64,000 bases of DNA from Flavobacterium sp. WC2421. GTDB lineage: Bacteria; Bacteroidota; Bacteroidia; Flavobacteriales; Flavobacteriaceae. The position numbers and the translations under genes are program-made. Under the pieces are notes generated by a model. The model ran no database searches, was not told the origin of the DNA, and was given only the letters and a program-made list of their open reading frames with translations. The DNA lies in the NCBI RefSeq assembly GCF_040822115.1, contig NZ_CP162004.1:2170001-2234000 (forward strand). Direction: 5' to 3'. The first letter of the stretch is position 1, and each line of letters opens with the position of its first letter. This document shows positions 8,562 through 16,704 of this stretch, piece by piece.

Positions 8562-9149
8562 ATGATTTTACCAATTGTAGGATATGGACATCCTGTTTTG
8601 AGAAAGGTAGGGGAGGATATTACGGAGGAGCACCCAGACTTGAAACAAACTATCGCGGATATGTATGAAACGATGTATAATGCTTATGGTGTTGGCCTTG
8701 CGGCTCCACAAATAGGGAAAGCGATTCGTTTGTTTATAATTGATACAACTCCCTTTAGCGAGGATGAGGATTTAGAAGCATCGGCACAAAAAGAATTAAA
8801 AGGCTTTAAAAGAACTTTTATTAATGCGAAAATTCTAGTGGAAGATGGAGAAGAATGGTGTTTTAACGAAGGTTGCCTAAGTATTCCTGACGTTCGTGAG
8901 GACGTTTATAGAAACGAAAGAATTACTATTGAATACTGTGAAGAGGATTTTGTAATGAAAACGGAAGTGTTTGACGGTTTAATTGCAAGAGTAATTCAAC
9001 ACGAATACGATCATATTGAAGGAATCTTGTTTACAGATAAAATTTCATCTCTAAAAAAACGATTGATACAAAAAAAATTAAAAAACATTACTGAAGGAAA
9101 AACGTTTCAAGATTATAGAATGCGTTTTATTGCGAAAAAAGGAAGATAA
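8562..9149 (+). CDS. def: Peptide deformylase
   Basis: Removes the formyl group from the N-terminal methionine of new proteins. All three family motifs are present: GVGLAAPQIG (about residue 47), EGCLSIP with the metal-binding cysteine (about 105), and HEYDH with the two metal-binding histidines and catalytic glutamate (about 147). I chose the ATG at 8562, which gives MILPIVGYGHPVLRKVGEDI, the normal beginning of the enzyme, and 195 residues. The 15 extra residues available upstream (from 8517) have no family counterpart. The DUF5606 and mazG genes follow on the same strand. Confidence 0.95.
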   Translation: MILPIVGYGHPVLRKVGEDITEEHPDLKQTIADMYETMYNAYGVGLAAPQIGKAIRLFIIDTTPFSEDEDLEASAQKELKGFKRTFINAKILVEDGEEWCFNEGCLSIPDVREDVYRNERITIEYCEEDFVMKTEVFDGLIARVIQHEYDHIEGILFTDKISSLKKRLIQKKLKNITEGKTFQDYRMRFIAKKGR

Positions 9150-9238
9150 TATTATTTTTCATTTCTTATTTTGGTATGGTCTTTGGTCGTGACAAAAAAT
9201 ATAATACAAATTGAATTCTTAATAATAATTAAAAAAGC

Positions 9239-9712
9239 ATGAGTTTAGAAAAAATATTATCCATTTCAGGGAAGCCAGGTTTATACGTACTTAAAGTACA
9301 AACGCGTACTGGTTTTGTAGCTGAATCATTAGCAGATGGAAAAAAAATCACGGTAAATTTAAAAAGCAATGTAAGTTTATTATCTGAGATTTCAGTTTAT
9401 ACTTATGAAGGAGAACAACCGTTAGGCGAAATAATGAAACGTATTGGGGCTAAGGAAAGTAATGGTCCAGCAATCTCTCATAAAGAAGATAATGCCACAT
9501 TAGCAGCTTATTTTAAAGAAATTTTGCCAGATTACGATGAAGAAAGAGTGTATCCATCTGACATCAAGAAAATTTTGAATTGGTACAATACGATTCAAGC
9601 AAAAGGGCTAATTGTAGATGAGGCTCCAGCTGAATCTACTGAAGTAGAAACTACTGTTGAAGCAGAAGCAGTTGTTGAAAAACCAAAAAAAGAAAAAAAA
9701 GTTAAGGAATAA
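9239..9712 (+). CDS. DUF5606-family protein
   Basis: A 157-residue cytoplasmic protein found next to def and mazG in many Flavobacteriia. The conserved part is residues 1-120, starting MSLEKILSISGKPGLYVLKV and including an SH3-like beta-rich region (TGFVAESLADGKKITVN) and a helical part ending DIKKILNWYNTIQAKGLI. The last 30 residues are a low-complexity tail of Glu, Val, Ala and Lys. No enzyme motif is seen and no function is established. It has its own terminator. Confidence 0.8.
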   Translation: MSLEKILSISGKPGLYVLKVQTRTGFVAESLADGKKITVNLKSNVSLLSEISVYTYEGEQPLGEIMKRIGAKESNGPAISHKEDNATLAAYFKEILPDYDEERVYPSDIKKILNWYNTIQAKGLIVDEAPAESTEVETTVEAEAVVEKPKKEKKVKE

Positions 9713-9735
9713 TTAATTCCTTATGTTTATAAATT

Positions 9736-9769
9736 AATCCTGTAATCTTCTTTATTAGATTACAGGATT
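9736..9769 (+). terminator. Terminator after the DUF5606 gene
   Basis: A perfect 13-bp stem, AATCCTGTAATCT with AGATTACAGGATT, around an 8-nt loop, followed by a T-rich stretch. It separates the DUF5606 gene from mazG. Confidence 0.8.
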
Positions 9770-9796
9770 TCTTATTTTTACACAAAACCGTACGCT

Positions 9797-10579
9797 ATGA
9801 ATGCAAGACAAATTCAACTTCAAGCTTTTGAAAGATTATTAAATATTATGGATGATCTAAGGGAAAAATGCCCTTGGGATAAAAAACAAACTCTTCAAAC
9901 ATTACGTCACCTTACTATTGAAGAAACCTATGAATTGGGGGATGCTATTTTGGATAATGATTTAAATGAAGTAAAGAAGGAATTAGGTGACTTACTATTA
10001 CATATTGTTTTTTATGCCAAAATAGGCAGTGAAACTAATGATTTTGACATTGCGGATGTGTGTAATGAAATTTGTGAAAAATTGATTCACCGTCATCCTC
10101 ATATTTATAGTGATACGGTAGTAAAAGATGAAGAAGAAGTCAAGCAAAATTGGGAAAAATTAAAATTGAAAGAAGGTAAAAAATCGGTTCTTGAAGGAGT
10201 TCCTAAAAGTTTACCTGCTTTAGTAAAAGCAAGTAGAATTCAAGATAAAGTAAAAGGGGTAGGATTTGACTGGGAAGAATCACATCAAGTTTGGGACAAG
10301 GTGCAAGAAGAATTGGAGGAATTACAGGTTGAGGTTAAAGCAGGAGACCAAGATAAAATAGAATCCGAGTTTGGCGATGTTTTATTTTCAATGATTAATT
10401 ACGCTCGCTTTTTAAATGTAAATCCCGAAGATGCTTTAGAACGCACTAACAAAAAATTCATTAAACGTTTTCAATATTTAGAAAGTAAAGCAGGAGAATT
10501 AGGAAAACCACTAATGGACATGACTTTGGCTGAAATGGATGTTTTTTGGGAAGAAGCGAAGCGGTTACCCCAAAAATAG
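9797..10579 (+). CDS. mazG: Nucleoside triphosphate pyrophosphohydrolase MazG
   Basis: A 260-residue protein with two tandem MazG domains (about 10-120 and 140-250). Motifs are CPWDKKQTLQTLRHLTIEETYEL, then ELGDLLLHIVFYAKIG, and in the second domain EFGDVLFSMINYAR. It hydrolyses NTPs to NMP and pyrophosphate and helps clear abnormal nucleotides. The end is odd: the gene now stops after WEEAKRLPQK because a 207-bp tandem repeat lies between GCGAAG at 10556 and GCGAAG at 10763. The sequence after the repeats still encodes EEAKKVL and a stop in the same frame, which looks like the ancestral C-terminus. The change affects only the last few residues, so activity is probably kept. Confidence 0.95.
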   Translation: MNARQIQLQAFERLLNIMDDLREKCPWDKKQTLQTLRHLTIEETYELGDAILDNDLNEVKKELGDLLLHIVFYAKIGSETNDFDIADVCNEICEKLIHRHPHIYSDTVVKDEEEVKQNWEKLKLKEGKKSVLEGVPKSLPALVKASRIQDKVKGVGFDWEESHQVWDKVQEELEELQVEVKAGDQDKIESEFGDVLFSMINYARFLNVNPEDALERTNKKFIKRFQYLESKAGELGKPLMDMTLAEMDVFWEEAKRLPQK

Positions 10580-10768
10580 GAATTTAAAATCTCGGATTTT
10601 CACATACTTCAATTTTGGGAAGAAGCGAAGCGGTTACCCCAAAAATAGGAATTTAAAATCTCTGATTTTCACATACTTCAATTTTGGGAAGAAGCGAAGC
10701 GGTTACCCCAAAAACAGGAATTTAAAATCTCTGATTTTCACATACTTCAATTTTTGGAGGAAGCGAAG
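10548..10768 (+). repeat. 69-bp tandem repeat at the 3' end of mazG (three units plus a partial fourth)
   Basis: Three near-identical 69-bp units begin at 10548, 10617 and 10686, each starting GGGAAGAAGCGAAGCGG. A partial fourth copy (10756-10768) rejoins the old mazG end. The units differ at only two or three positions (for example CTCGG versus CTCTG, AAATA versus AAACA), so the expansion is recent or kept uniform. Each unit contains CCCCAAAA and TTTTGGG, which can pair. The unit length is a multiple of three and the total inserted length is exactly 207 bp. Confidence 0.9.
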
Positions 10769-10788
10769 AAAGTATTATAACAAAATAA

Positions 10789-11469
10789 TTATTCTGCTAT
10801 TCTTTTTAATTTATTGATGTCAATAAGTGTGATTTTTTTACCAGTTAATTCAATTAACCCCAATTTTTTGAAATCAGAAAGTAATCGTATACAACTTTCG
10901 GTGGCAGTACCAATCATACTGGCTAACTCTTCTCTAGATAACTGAACTTTTAAGCTACTATCTTCATTTATGCCAAAAGTAGCTTGTAAGTACAATAGTG
11001 TTTCTGCAAGTCTTTCTTTTACTGTTTTTTGAGCCATATCAACCATATGTCCATCAGCTTCTTTAAGATCGCCACAAATTACTTTCATGACATTCATTGA
11101 AAACTGATTGTTTTTATCAAAAAACCCCATTACTTCACTTTTGGGAATAAAGCAAACTTCCATATCCTCCAGTGCTATAGCACTTAAGTTTACAGGTTCT
11201 TCACTGATTAAAGAACGTTGACCCAATAATTCTCCTTTTGAAACTAGTTTAACTATTTGGTCTTTACCGTTTGGACTTAATTTTGATAGTTTACAAACAC
11301 CATCTTTTATACAAAAGATTCCATTTACATTTTCTCCTTCTTCAAAAATGACTTCTCCTTTTTTTATGATGCGTGATGTTTTACAATCAGCAAGTTTAAC
11401 TAGTTCATCTTTGTTAAGGGCTTTTAGTGAGCTAAATTCCCTAACGATACATTGTTCGCATTTACTCAT
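10789..11469 (-). CDS. Crp/Fnr-family transcriptional regulator
   Basis: A 226-residue protein with a cyclic-nucleotide-binding-type beta barrel (about 25-130), a dimer helix (about 135-160) and a winged helix-turn-helix at the C-terminus (LSREELASMIGTATESCIRLLSDF). Cysteines at positions 4 and 7 (CEQC), plus one near 29, resemble the N-terminal cluster ligands of Fnr, so oxygen sensing through an Fe-S cluster is possible. The recognition helix keeps the Glu and Arg of E. coli Fnr, but the serine between them is replaced by isoleucine (ESCIR). It is divergent from ccoI, and a palindromic operator lies in the gap. It is probably the activator of the cbb3 oxidase genes here. Confidence 0.85.
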   Translation of the reverse strand: MSKCEQCIVREFSSLKALNKDELVKLADCKTSRIIKKGEVIFEEGENVNGIFCIKDGVCKLSKLSPNGKDQIVKLVSKGELLGQRSLISEEPVNLSAIALEDMEVCFIPKSEVMGFFDKNNQFSMNVMKVICGDLKEADGHMVDMAQKTVKERLAETLLYLQATFGINEDSSLKVQLSREELASMIGTATESCIRLLSDFKKLGLIELTGKKITLIDINKLKRIAE

Positions 11470-11506
11470 CTTGAAATAGTTTGTTTTTATGTAAAAATAC
11501 GTTTTA

Positions 11507-11524
11507 ATATGACATATATCATAT
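11507..11524. promoter_or_regulatory. Crp/Fnr-type operator upstream of ccoI
   Basis: ATATGACATATATCATAT, an 18-bp palindrome with half-sites ATGA and TCAT separated by 6 bp. Its centre (11515.5) is 36.5 bp upstream of the last G of the -7-like GAGCTTTG (11545-11552). The same half-sites and exactly the same distance occur upstream of ccoS and hemN. The -7 octamer here departs from consensus at its first base, as expected of an activator-dependent promoter. The site is also 46 bp upstream of the regulator's own start codon. Confidence 0.7.
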
Positions 11525-11563
11525 TTTTATTAACATTCGTTTAAGAGCTTTGCATCAGGTAAA

Positions 11564-13978
11564 ATGAGCAAATTTATGGACACACAAAACTGTTTCCATT
11601 GTGGGTTAGATATTATAAGAGCAGAAGAAATTATTTTTGACAATAAAGAGTTTTGTTGCAACGGTTGTAAAACGGTGTACGAAATCTTTAGTGTCAATGA
11701 TTTGACTTGCTATTATGATTTTGAAAAATCCCCTGGAGCAACACCATTAGATATTAAAGGTAAATATGAATTTTTAGAAAATGAAAATATCATTTCAAAA
11801 TTATTGGATTTTCAAGAAACTGCAACCGCTATTGTTTCACTTAGTATTCCTCATATTCATTGTAGCTCGTGTATTTGGATTTTGGAAAATTTACAGCGTC
11901 TTCAAAAAGGAATAAGTACTTCTCAGGTTAATTTTCCAGAAAAAAAAGTCCGAATTACCTATAATCCTGAAGAAGTTTCGCTTAGTGAAATTGCTTATTT
12001 ATTGAGTTCTATTGGCTATGAGCCCTATATTAGTTTAGAAAACTATGAAACCGGAAGTAATAGTGTGGATCGAAGTTTAACTTATAAATTGGGAGTCGCT
12101 TTCTTTTGTTTTGGAAATATTATGTTGTTATCCTTTCCAGAGTATTTTGAAGTAAGGGAATATTGGTTGGACGCGTACCGCCCTTTTTTTAGATGGTTAA
12201 TCTTCGCTCTTTCGTTACCCGCTTTCTTTTATTCAGCTAGTAGTTATTATGTTTCGGCTTATAAAAGCATCAAATCGAGAATGTTGAATATTGATATTCC
12301 TATTGCTTTAGGGATTATAGTAATGTTCGTTCGCAGTACCGTAGATATTGTTTTTGATTATGGGTCCGGTTTTTTTGACAGTTTGACTGGGTTGATTTTC
12401 TTTATGCTTTTAGGTAAAATGTTCCAAATTAAAACATACAGTTTTTTGAGTTTCGAAAGGGATTTTAAATCGTATTTTCCAATAGCGATTACTAGAATTA
12501 ATCCTGATGCAACAGAGGAAAGTGTACCTGTCTATGATATTATAAAAGGCGACCGACTACTTATAAGAAATCAAGAGTTAATTCCCGTAGATGGAATTTT
12601 GATTAGTGATAGCGCTTCTATTGATTACAGTTTTGTAACTGGAGAAGCTGTACCTATTACTAAAAATTCTGGTGATAAAATATTTGCAGGAGGTAAACAA
12701 ATAGGTAAAGTGATTGAAATGGATGTTTTACAGTCTACTTCACAAAGTTATTTAACGCAATTGTGGAGCAATGATGTTTTTCAAAAAAATGTAGAGCAAA
12801 AACACAAAAACATCACGGATACGATTAGTCATTATTTTACTCCAATTTTACTCGTGATTGCTTTTGTTTCGTTTGGATATTGGATTTTCATCGATACCAT
12901 TACAGCTTTCAATGTTTTTGCTTCCATATTAATTGTGGCTTGCCCTTGTGCCTTAGCCTTAACTGCACCGTTTACAATGGGGAATGTATTGCGAATTTTA
13001 GGTAAACAGAAATTTTACCTGAAAAATGCTTTGGTAATAGAACAATTGGCAAAAGTAGATACCATTGTTTTTGATAAAACGGGTACTATAACGACCAATA
13101 AAAAATCAAGTATTTCCTATCAGGGTAATCCTATTTCTGATATAGATAGCCTTTGGATTAAGAATTTACTTCGTGCGTCCAACCATCCTTTGAGTCGTAT
13201 GTTATATGATTATTTACCAGAGATGCAAAAAATATCTATTGCTGATTTTGAAGAAATTAATGGGAAAGGGATTCAGGGCACAATAGATGGGAAACAAATT
13301 AAAATTGGTTCTGCTTCATTTGTTGGAAAAATAGAAGGCAATGCTTTGTTACGAACCGTTGTTCATATTAGAATTGATGGCGTTTATTATGGGAAATATA
13401 TTTTCAATAATCAATATCGAGAAGGTTTAGATAGCCTTTTTAAAGGATTAAATGATGATTATCAAATCAAAGTCTTATCTGGAGATAATGATGGTGAAAG
13501 AAGAGCCTTAGAGACCATTTTACCTCAAGGAACCGAATTGATTTTTAATCAAAATCCAGAACAAAAATTGGAGTTTATCAAAAAACTACAAGAACAAGGT
13601 CGCAATGTGATGATGGTAGGGGATGGATTGAATGATGCAGGAGCATTGGCACAAAGTAATATAGGTATTTCAATATCAGAAAATGTAAATGTTTTTTCAC
13701 CTGCGTGTGATGCTATTTTAGAAGCCAATGAATTTCAAAAACTGCATTATTTTTTAAAACTTTCTAAAAAAGCGATGACCACAATTAAGTTGAGTTTTGC
13801 TTTATCACTGCTTTATAATGTAGTAGGGTTATCATTTGCCATTAGTGGGAATTTACGACCGCTTGTTGCGGCAATTATTATGCCTTTAAGTACCATTACA
13901 ATTGTCAGTTTTGTTACCGTTATGAGTAATTATTATGCAAGAAAGTTAAAATATTTTAATAAGAATTTTAACAAATAA
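11564..13978 (+). CDS. ccoI: Cu-transporting P1B-type ATPase CcoI/FixI
   Basis: An 804-residue heavy-metal P-type ATPase that exports or delivers copper for assembly of the cbb3 oxidase. In order it has a Cys-rich N-terminal metal-binding region (CFHCG, CCNGCK), an HMA domain with CSSC (about residue 100), membrane segments, the actuator TGEA loop, the CPC ion-binding motif in IVACPCALALTAPF (about 465), the phosphorylation site DKTGTIT (about 505), and the hinge GDGLNDAGAL (about 685). It is the normal partner of ccoS and ccoN, which follow. The ATG at 11564 gives MSKFMDTQ; an internal ATG at 11576 is also possible and would leave a longer leader. Confidence 0.95.
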   Translation: MSKFMDTQNCFHCGLDIIRAEEIIFDNKEFCCNGCKTVYEIFSVNDLTCYYDFEKSPGATPLDIKGKYEFLENENIISKLLDFQETATAIVSLSIPHIHCSSCIWILENLQRLQKGISTSQVNFPEKKVRITYNPEEVSLSEIAYLLSSIGYEPYISLENYETGSNSVDRSLTYKLGVAFFCFGNIMLLSFPEYFEVREYWLDAYRPFFRWLIFALSLPAFFYSASSYYVSAYKSIKSRMLNIDIPIALGIIVMFVRSTVDIVFDYGSGFFDSLTGLIFFMLLGKMFQIKTYSFLSFERDFKSYFPIAITRINPDATEESVPVYDIIKGDRLLIRNQELIPVDGILISDSASIDYSFVTGEAVPITKNSGDKIFAGGKQIGKVIEMDVLQSTSQSYLTQLWSNDVFQKNVEQKHKNITDTISHYFTPILLVIAFVSFGYWIFIDTITAFNVFASILIVACPCALALTAPFTMGNVLRILGKQKFYLKNALVIEQLAKVDTIVFDKTGTITTNKKSSISYQGNPISDIDSLWIKNLLRASNHPLSRMLYDYLPEMQKISIADFEEINGKGIQGTIDGKQIKIGSASFVGKIEGNALLRTVVHIRIDGVYYGKYIFNNQYREGLDSLFKGLNDDYQIKVLSGDNDGERRALETILPQGTELIFNQNPEQKLEFIKKLQEQGRNVMMVGDGLNDAGALAQSNIGISISENVNVFSPACDAILEANEFQKLHYFLKLSKKAMTTIKLSFALSLLYNVVGLSFAISGNLRPLVAAIIMPLSTITIVSFVTVMSNYYARKLKYFNKNFNK

Positions 13979-13985
13979 ACGAAGT

Positions 13986-13999
13986 ATGATAAATGTCAT
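13986..13999. promoter_or_regulatory. Crp/Fnr-type operator upstream of ccoS
   Basis: ATGATAAATGTCAT, with ATGA and TCAT separated by 6 bp, centred at 13992.5. This is exactly 36.5 bp upstream of the last G of the -7 element TAACTTTG (14022-14029). It lies 8 bp after the ccoI stop, giving the ccoS-ccoN group its own regulated promoter. Confidence 0.75.
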
Positions 14000-14021
14000 A
14001 TTTTATAAAAAGAGAGCAGGC

Positions 14022-14029
14022 TAACTTTG
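14022..14029 (+). promoter_or_regulatory. -7 element of the ccoS-ccoNOQP promoter
   Basis: TAACTTTG, a full TAnnTTTG match, 18 bp upstream of the ccoS ATG. No TTG -33 element is needed if the upstream operator acts as an activator site in that position. Confidence 0.65.
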
Positions 14030-14047
14030 TTAACACAAATTTAAGGT

Positions 14048-14239
14048 ATGAGTGTCATTTATTTATTAATCTCCATTAGCATATTCGTTGCGGTTGGCTT
14101 TTTTATTGCTTTTATAGTAGCGGTAAAAAGTGGTCAATATGATGACGATTATACGCCATCTGTCAGAATGCTTTTTGACGATGAAATCAAAAAAACACCC
14201 CAAAAACAAATACAAACAACAGAAGAAAAACAAAATTAA
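14048..14239 (+). CDS. ccoS: cbb3-type oxidase assembly protein CcoS
   Basis: A 63-residue protein with one N-terminal membrane helix (IYLLISISIFVAVGFFIAFIVAV) followed by SGQYDDDYTPSVRMLFDDE, the conserved CcoS tail. CcoS is needed for insertion of haem b and copper into CcoN. It ends 2 bp before ccoN, so the two are co-translated, and it is the first gene after the regulated promoter at 14022. Confidence 0.92.
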   Translation: MSVIYLLISISIFVAVGFFIAFIVAVKSGQYDDDYTPSVRMLFDDEIKKTPQKQIQTTEEKQN

Positions 14240-14241
14240 TT

Positions 14242-16425
14242 ATGGAAATGCAGCAGTTTTACTATGACAACAAAATTGTAAAAAAGTTTATTTACGCTAC
14301 CATTGTTTTTGGCGTAGTCGGAATGGCCGTCGGACTTTTATTAGCAACATTTTTTTTATTCCCAAACCTTACTGACGGGGTTTCGTGGTTGAGTTTTGGT
14401 CGATTAAGACCTTTACATACCAATGCCGTTATTTTTGCCTTTGTAGGTAATGCTATGTTTGCTGGAGTATATTATTCTTTGCAACGATTATTGAAAGCAA
14501 GGATGTATAGTGATTTTTTAAGTAACCTTAATTTTTGGGGTTGGCAATTGATTATTGTGGCAGCAGCCATTTCTTTGCCAATGGGATATACCTCTTCTAA
14601 AGAATATGCTGAACTAGAATGGCCTATTGATATTGCAATTGCCTTAATTTGGGTTGTTTTTGGGGTCAATATGATTGGTACGATTTTAAAAAGAAGAGAA
14701 CGTCATTTATATGTCGCCATTTGGTTTTACTTAGCGACTTTCGTGACAGTTGCAGTATTGCATATTTTTAATAGTTTGGCTATTCCTGTTTCTGCAATGA
14801 AAAGTTACTCTGTTTATGCAGGAGTACAAGATGCATTAGTACAATGGTGGTATGGTCATAATGCGGTTGCCTTTTTCTTGACAACACCATTTTTAGGATT
14901 AATGTATTATTTTGTTCCTAAAGCGGCAAATCGTCCGGTATATTCTTATAGATTATCTATTGTTCACTTTTGGTCATTAATATTTTTATACATCTGGGCT
15001 GGACCGCACCATTTATTATATTCTGCTTTGCCTAACTGGGCACAGAATCTAGGAGTTGTTTTCTCAATCATGTTAATTGCACCTTCTTGGGGAGGTATGA
15101 TTAATGGATTGTTGACTTTGCGTGGAGCATGGGATAAAGTGCGTGTAGATCCTGTTTTGAAATTTTTCGTAGTAGCTATTACTGGATACGGTATGGCAAC
15201 TTTTGAAGGACCGATGCTATCATTAAAAAATGTAAATGCAATAGCGCATTTTACAGATTGGATTATTGCACACGTTCACGTAGGAGCGTTAGCATGGAAT
15301 GGATTTATGGCTTTTGGTATGATTTATTGGTTGGTTCCAAGAATGTCAAAAGGACCTTTATTCTCTGCTAAACTAGCTAATTTCCACTTTTGGATTGGAA
15401 CATTAGGGATTATACTTTATACGCTTCCTATGTATGTAGCTGGATTTTTACAAGCTTCTATGTGGAAACAATTTAATCCTGATGGAACATTAACATATGG
15501 TAATTTCCTTGAAACGGTAACGCAAATTATGCCAATGTATTGGATGCGTGCTGCTGGAGGAACATTATATATTATTGGAATGTTTGTCTTGGTATACAAT
15601 ATTACTAAAACTATAAGAGCTAATGCTGCAATTGAAGATGAATTAGCCGAAGCACCAGAATTACAAAAAATAAGTAGTGGTAGAACTAAAGGTGAAAAAT
15701 TTCACCCTTGGTTAGAAAGAAAACCAATTCAGTTAACTATTCTGGCTACTGTAGCGATTTTAATTGGAGGTGTTATTCAAATTGTACCTACAATTATGGT
15801 AAAATCTAATATCCCAACAATTGCCAGTGTAAAACCGTATTCACCATTGGAATTAGAAGGTCGTGATTTGTACATCCGTGAGGGTTGTGTAGGATGTCAC
15901 TCTCAAATGGTTAGACCATTCCGTTCTGAAGTAGAACGTTACGGACCACAATCAAAAGCGGGAGAATTTGTGTATGATCACCCATTCCTTTGGGGTTCAA
16001 AACGTACAGGACCGGATTTATTAAGAGTAGGTGGTAAGTACAACGACAATTGGCATTTCAATCACATGTGGAGTCCACAAAGTGTATCTTCTGGATCTAT
16101 AATGCCTGGGTACAAATGGTTATTTGATAATAGCGCTTTGGATATTTCTGACATTGAAAAGAAAATGCAAGTGATGAAAACACTTGGGGTTCCTTATACA
16201 GATGCTGAAATTGCCAATGCTAAAAATGCAATCAAAGTACAATCTCAAAAAATTGAAGACAATCTGCATGCTGACCCTGACTTTGTGAAAAGTTATGAAA
16301 ATAGCAAGAAAAAAGCCGAAGCAAAAGGAGAGAAATTTGTGCCAATGCATCAGAGAGAGATTGTAGCACTGATTGCTTACATCCAAAGATTAGGTACAGA
16401 CATTAAAGTAAAAGATAAAAAGTAA
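14242..16425 (+). CDS. ccoN: cbb3-type cytochrome c oxidase, fused subunits I and II (CcoN-CcoO)
   Basis: A 727-residue fusion. Residues 1-470 are the twelve-helix CcoN haem-copper subunit, with histidine ligands in WWYGHNAVAFFL, AGPHHLLYSALP and IIAHVHVGALAWNGFMAFG. After a linker and one membrane helix (about 493-513), residues 530-727 are the CcoO cytochrome c domain, with haem site REGCVGCHSQM and the axial methionine probably in SGSIMPGY. It reduces oxygen to water at the inner membrane with high oxygen affinity. In proteobacteria these are two genes; the fusion is common in Bacteroidota. Confidence 0.96.
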   Translation: MEMQQFYYDNKIVKKFIYATIVFGVVGMAVGLLLATFFLFPNLTDGVSWLSFGRLRPLHTNAVIFAFVGNAMFAGVYYSLQRLLKARMYSDFLSNLNFWGWQLIIVAAAISLPMGYTSSKEYAELEWPIDIAIALIWVVFGVNMIGTILKRRERHLYVAIWFYLATFVTVAVLHIFNSLAIPVSAMKSYSVYAGVQDALVQWWYGHNAVAFFLTTPFLGLMYYFVPKAANRPVYSYRLSIVHFWSLIFLYIWAGPHHLLYSALPNWAQNLGVVFSIMLIAPSWGGMINGLLTLRGAWDKVRVDPVLKFFVVAITGYGMATFEGPMLSLKNVNAIAHFTDWIIAHVHVGALAWNGFMAFGMIYWLVPRMSKGPLFSAKLANFHFWIGTLGIILYTLPMYVAGFLQASMWKQFNPDGTLTYGNFLETVTQIMPMYWMRAAGGTLYIIGMFVLVYNITKTIRANAAIEDELAEAPELQKISSGRTKGEKFHPWLERKPIQLTILATVAILIGGVIQIVPTIMVKSNIPTIASVKPYSPLELEGRDLYIREGCVGCHSQMVRPFRSEVERYGPQSKAGEFVYDHPFLWGSKRTGPDLLRVGGKYNDNWHFNHMWSPQSVSSGSIMPGYKWLFDNSALDISDIEKKMQVMKTLGVPYTDAEIANAKNAIKVQSQKIEDNLHADPDFVKSYENSKKKAEAKGEKFVPMHQREIVALIAYIQRLGTDIKVKDKK

Positions 16426-16508
16426 CTAAGTATCAAAGTAGCATAGTTAGAAAGTGTCGAAAAACAAATTTTTAACTGTGCAACTTTGAAACTCAAAACT
16501 ATAAAAAA

Positions 16509-16679
16509 ATGTTCGAACAAATAAAACACAACATGGAAACGATTGCAGGTGTTGCAATTTATCCGATACTATCGTTATTGATTTTCTTTTTCTTCTTTGT
16601 GGGGCTTGGTATATGGGTTGCATCCTATAAAAAAGAGAAGATCAATGAATTGAGCCAAATTCCATTAAACGACAATTAA
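16509..16679 (+). CDS. ccoQ: Small cbb3 oxidase subunit, CcoQ-like
   Basis: A 56-residue ORF lying between ccoNO and ccoP. It begins MFEQIKHNMETIAGVAIYPI, has one membrane helix (about 17-38, LSLLIFFFFFVGLGIWVA), and ends with a short charged tail, SYKKEKINELSQ. Size, topology and position match CcoQ, which stabilises the oxidase. The sequence itself is too short for a strong family call. The start ATG is preceded by an A-rich leader. ccoP begins 25 bp downstream. Confidence 0.8.
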   Translation: MFEQIKHNMETIAGVAIYPILSLLIFFFFFVGLGIWVASYKKEKINELSQIPLNDN

Positions 16680-16704
16680 TCAGTATAATTTCAAATTACA
16701 TAAA

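Noticed and set aside
10539..10817. A 92-codon frame with a 23-residue repeated peptide (KKRSGYPKNRNLKS)
   Set aside because: It is the out-of-frame reading of the 69-bp tandem repeat. It stays open only because the unit is a multiple of three and begins inside mazG; it has no start signal of its own.
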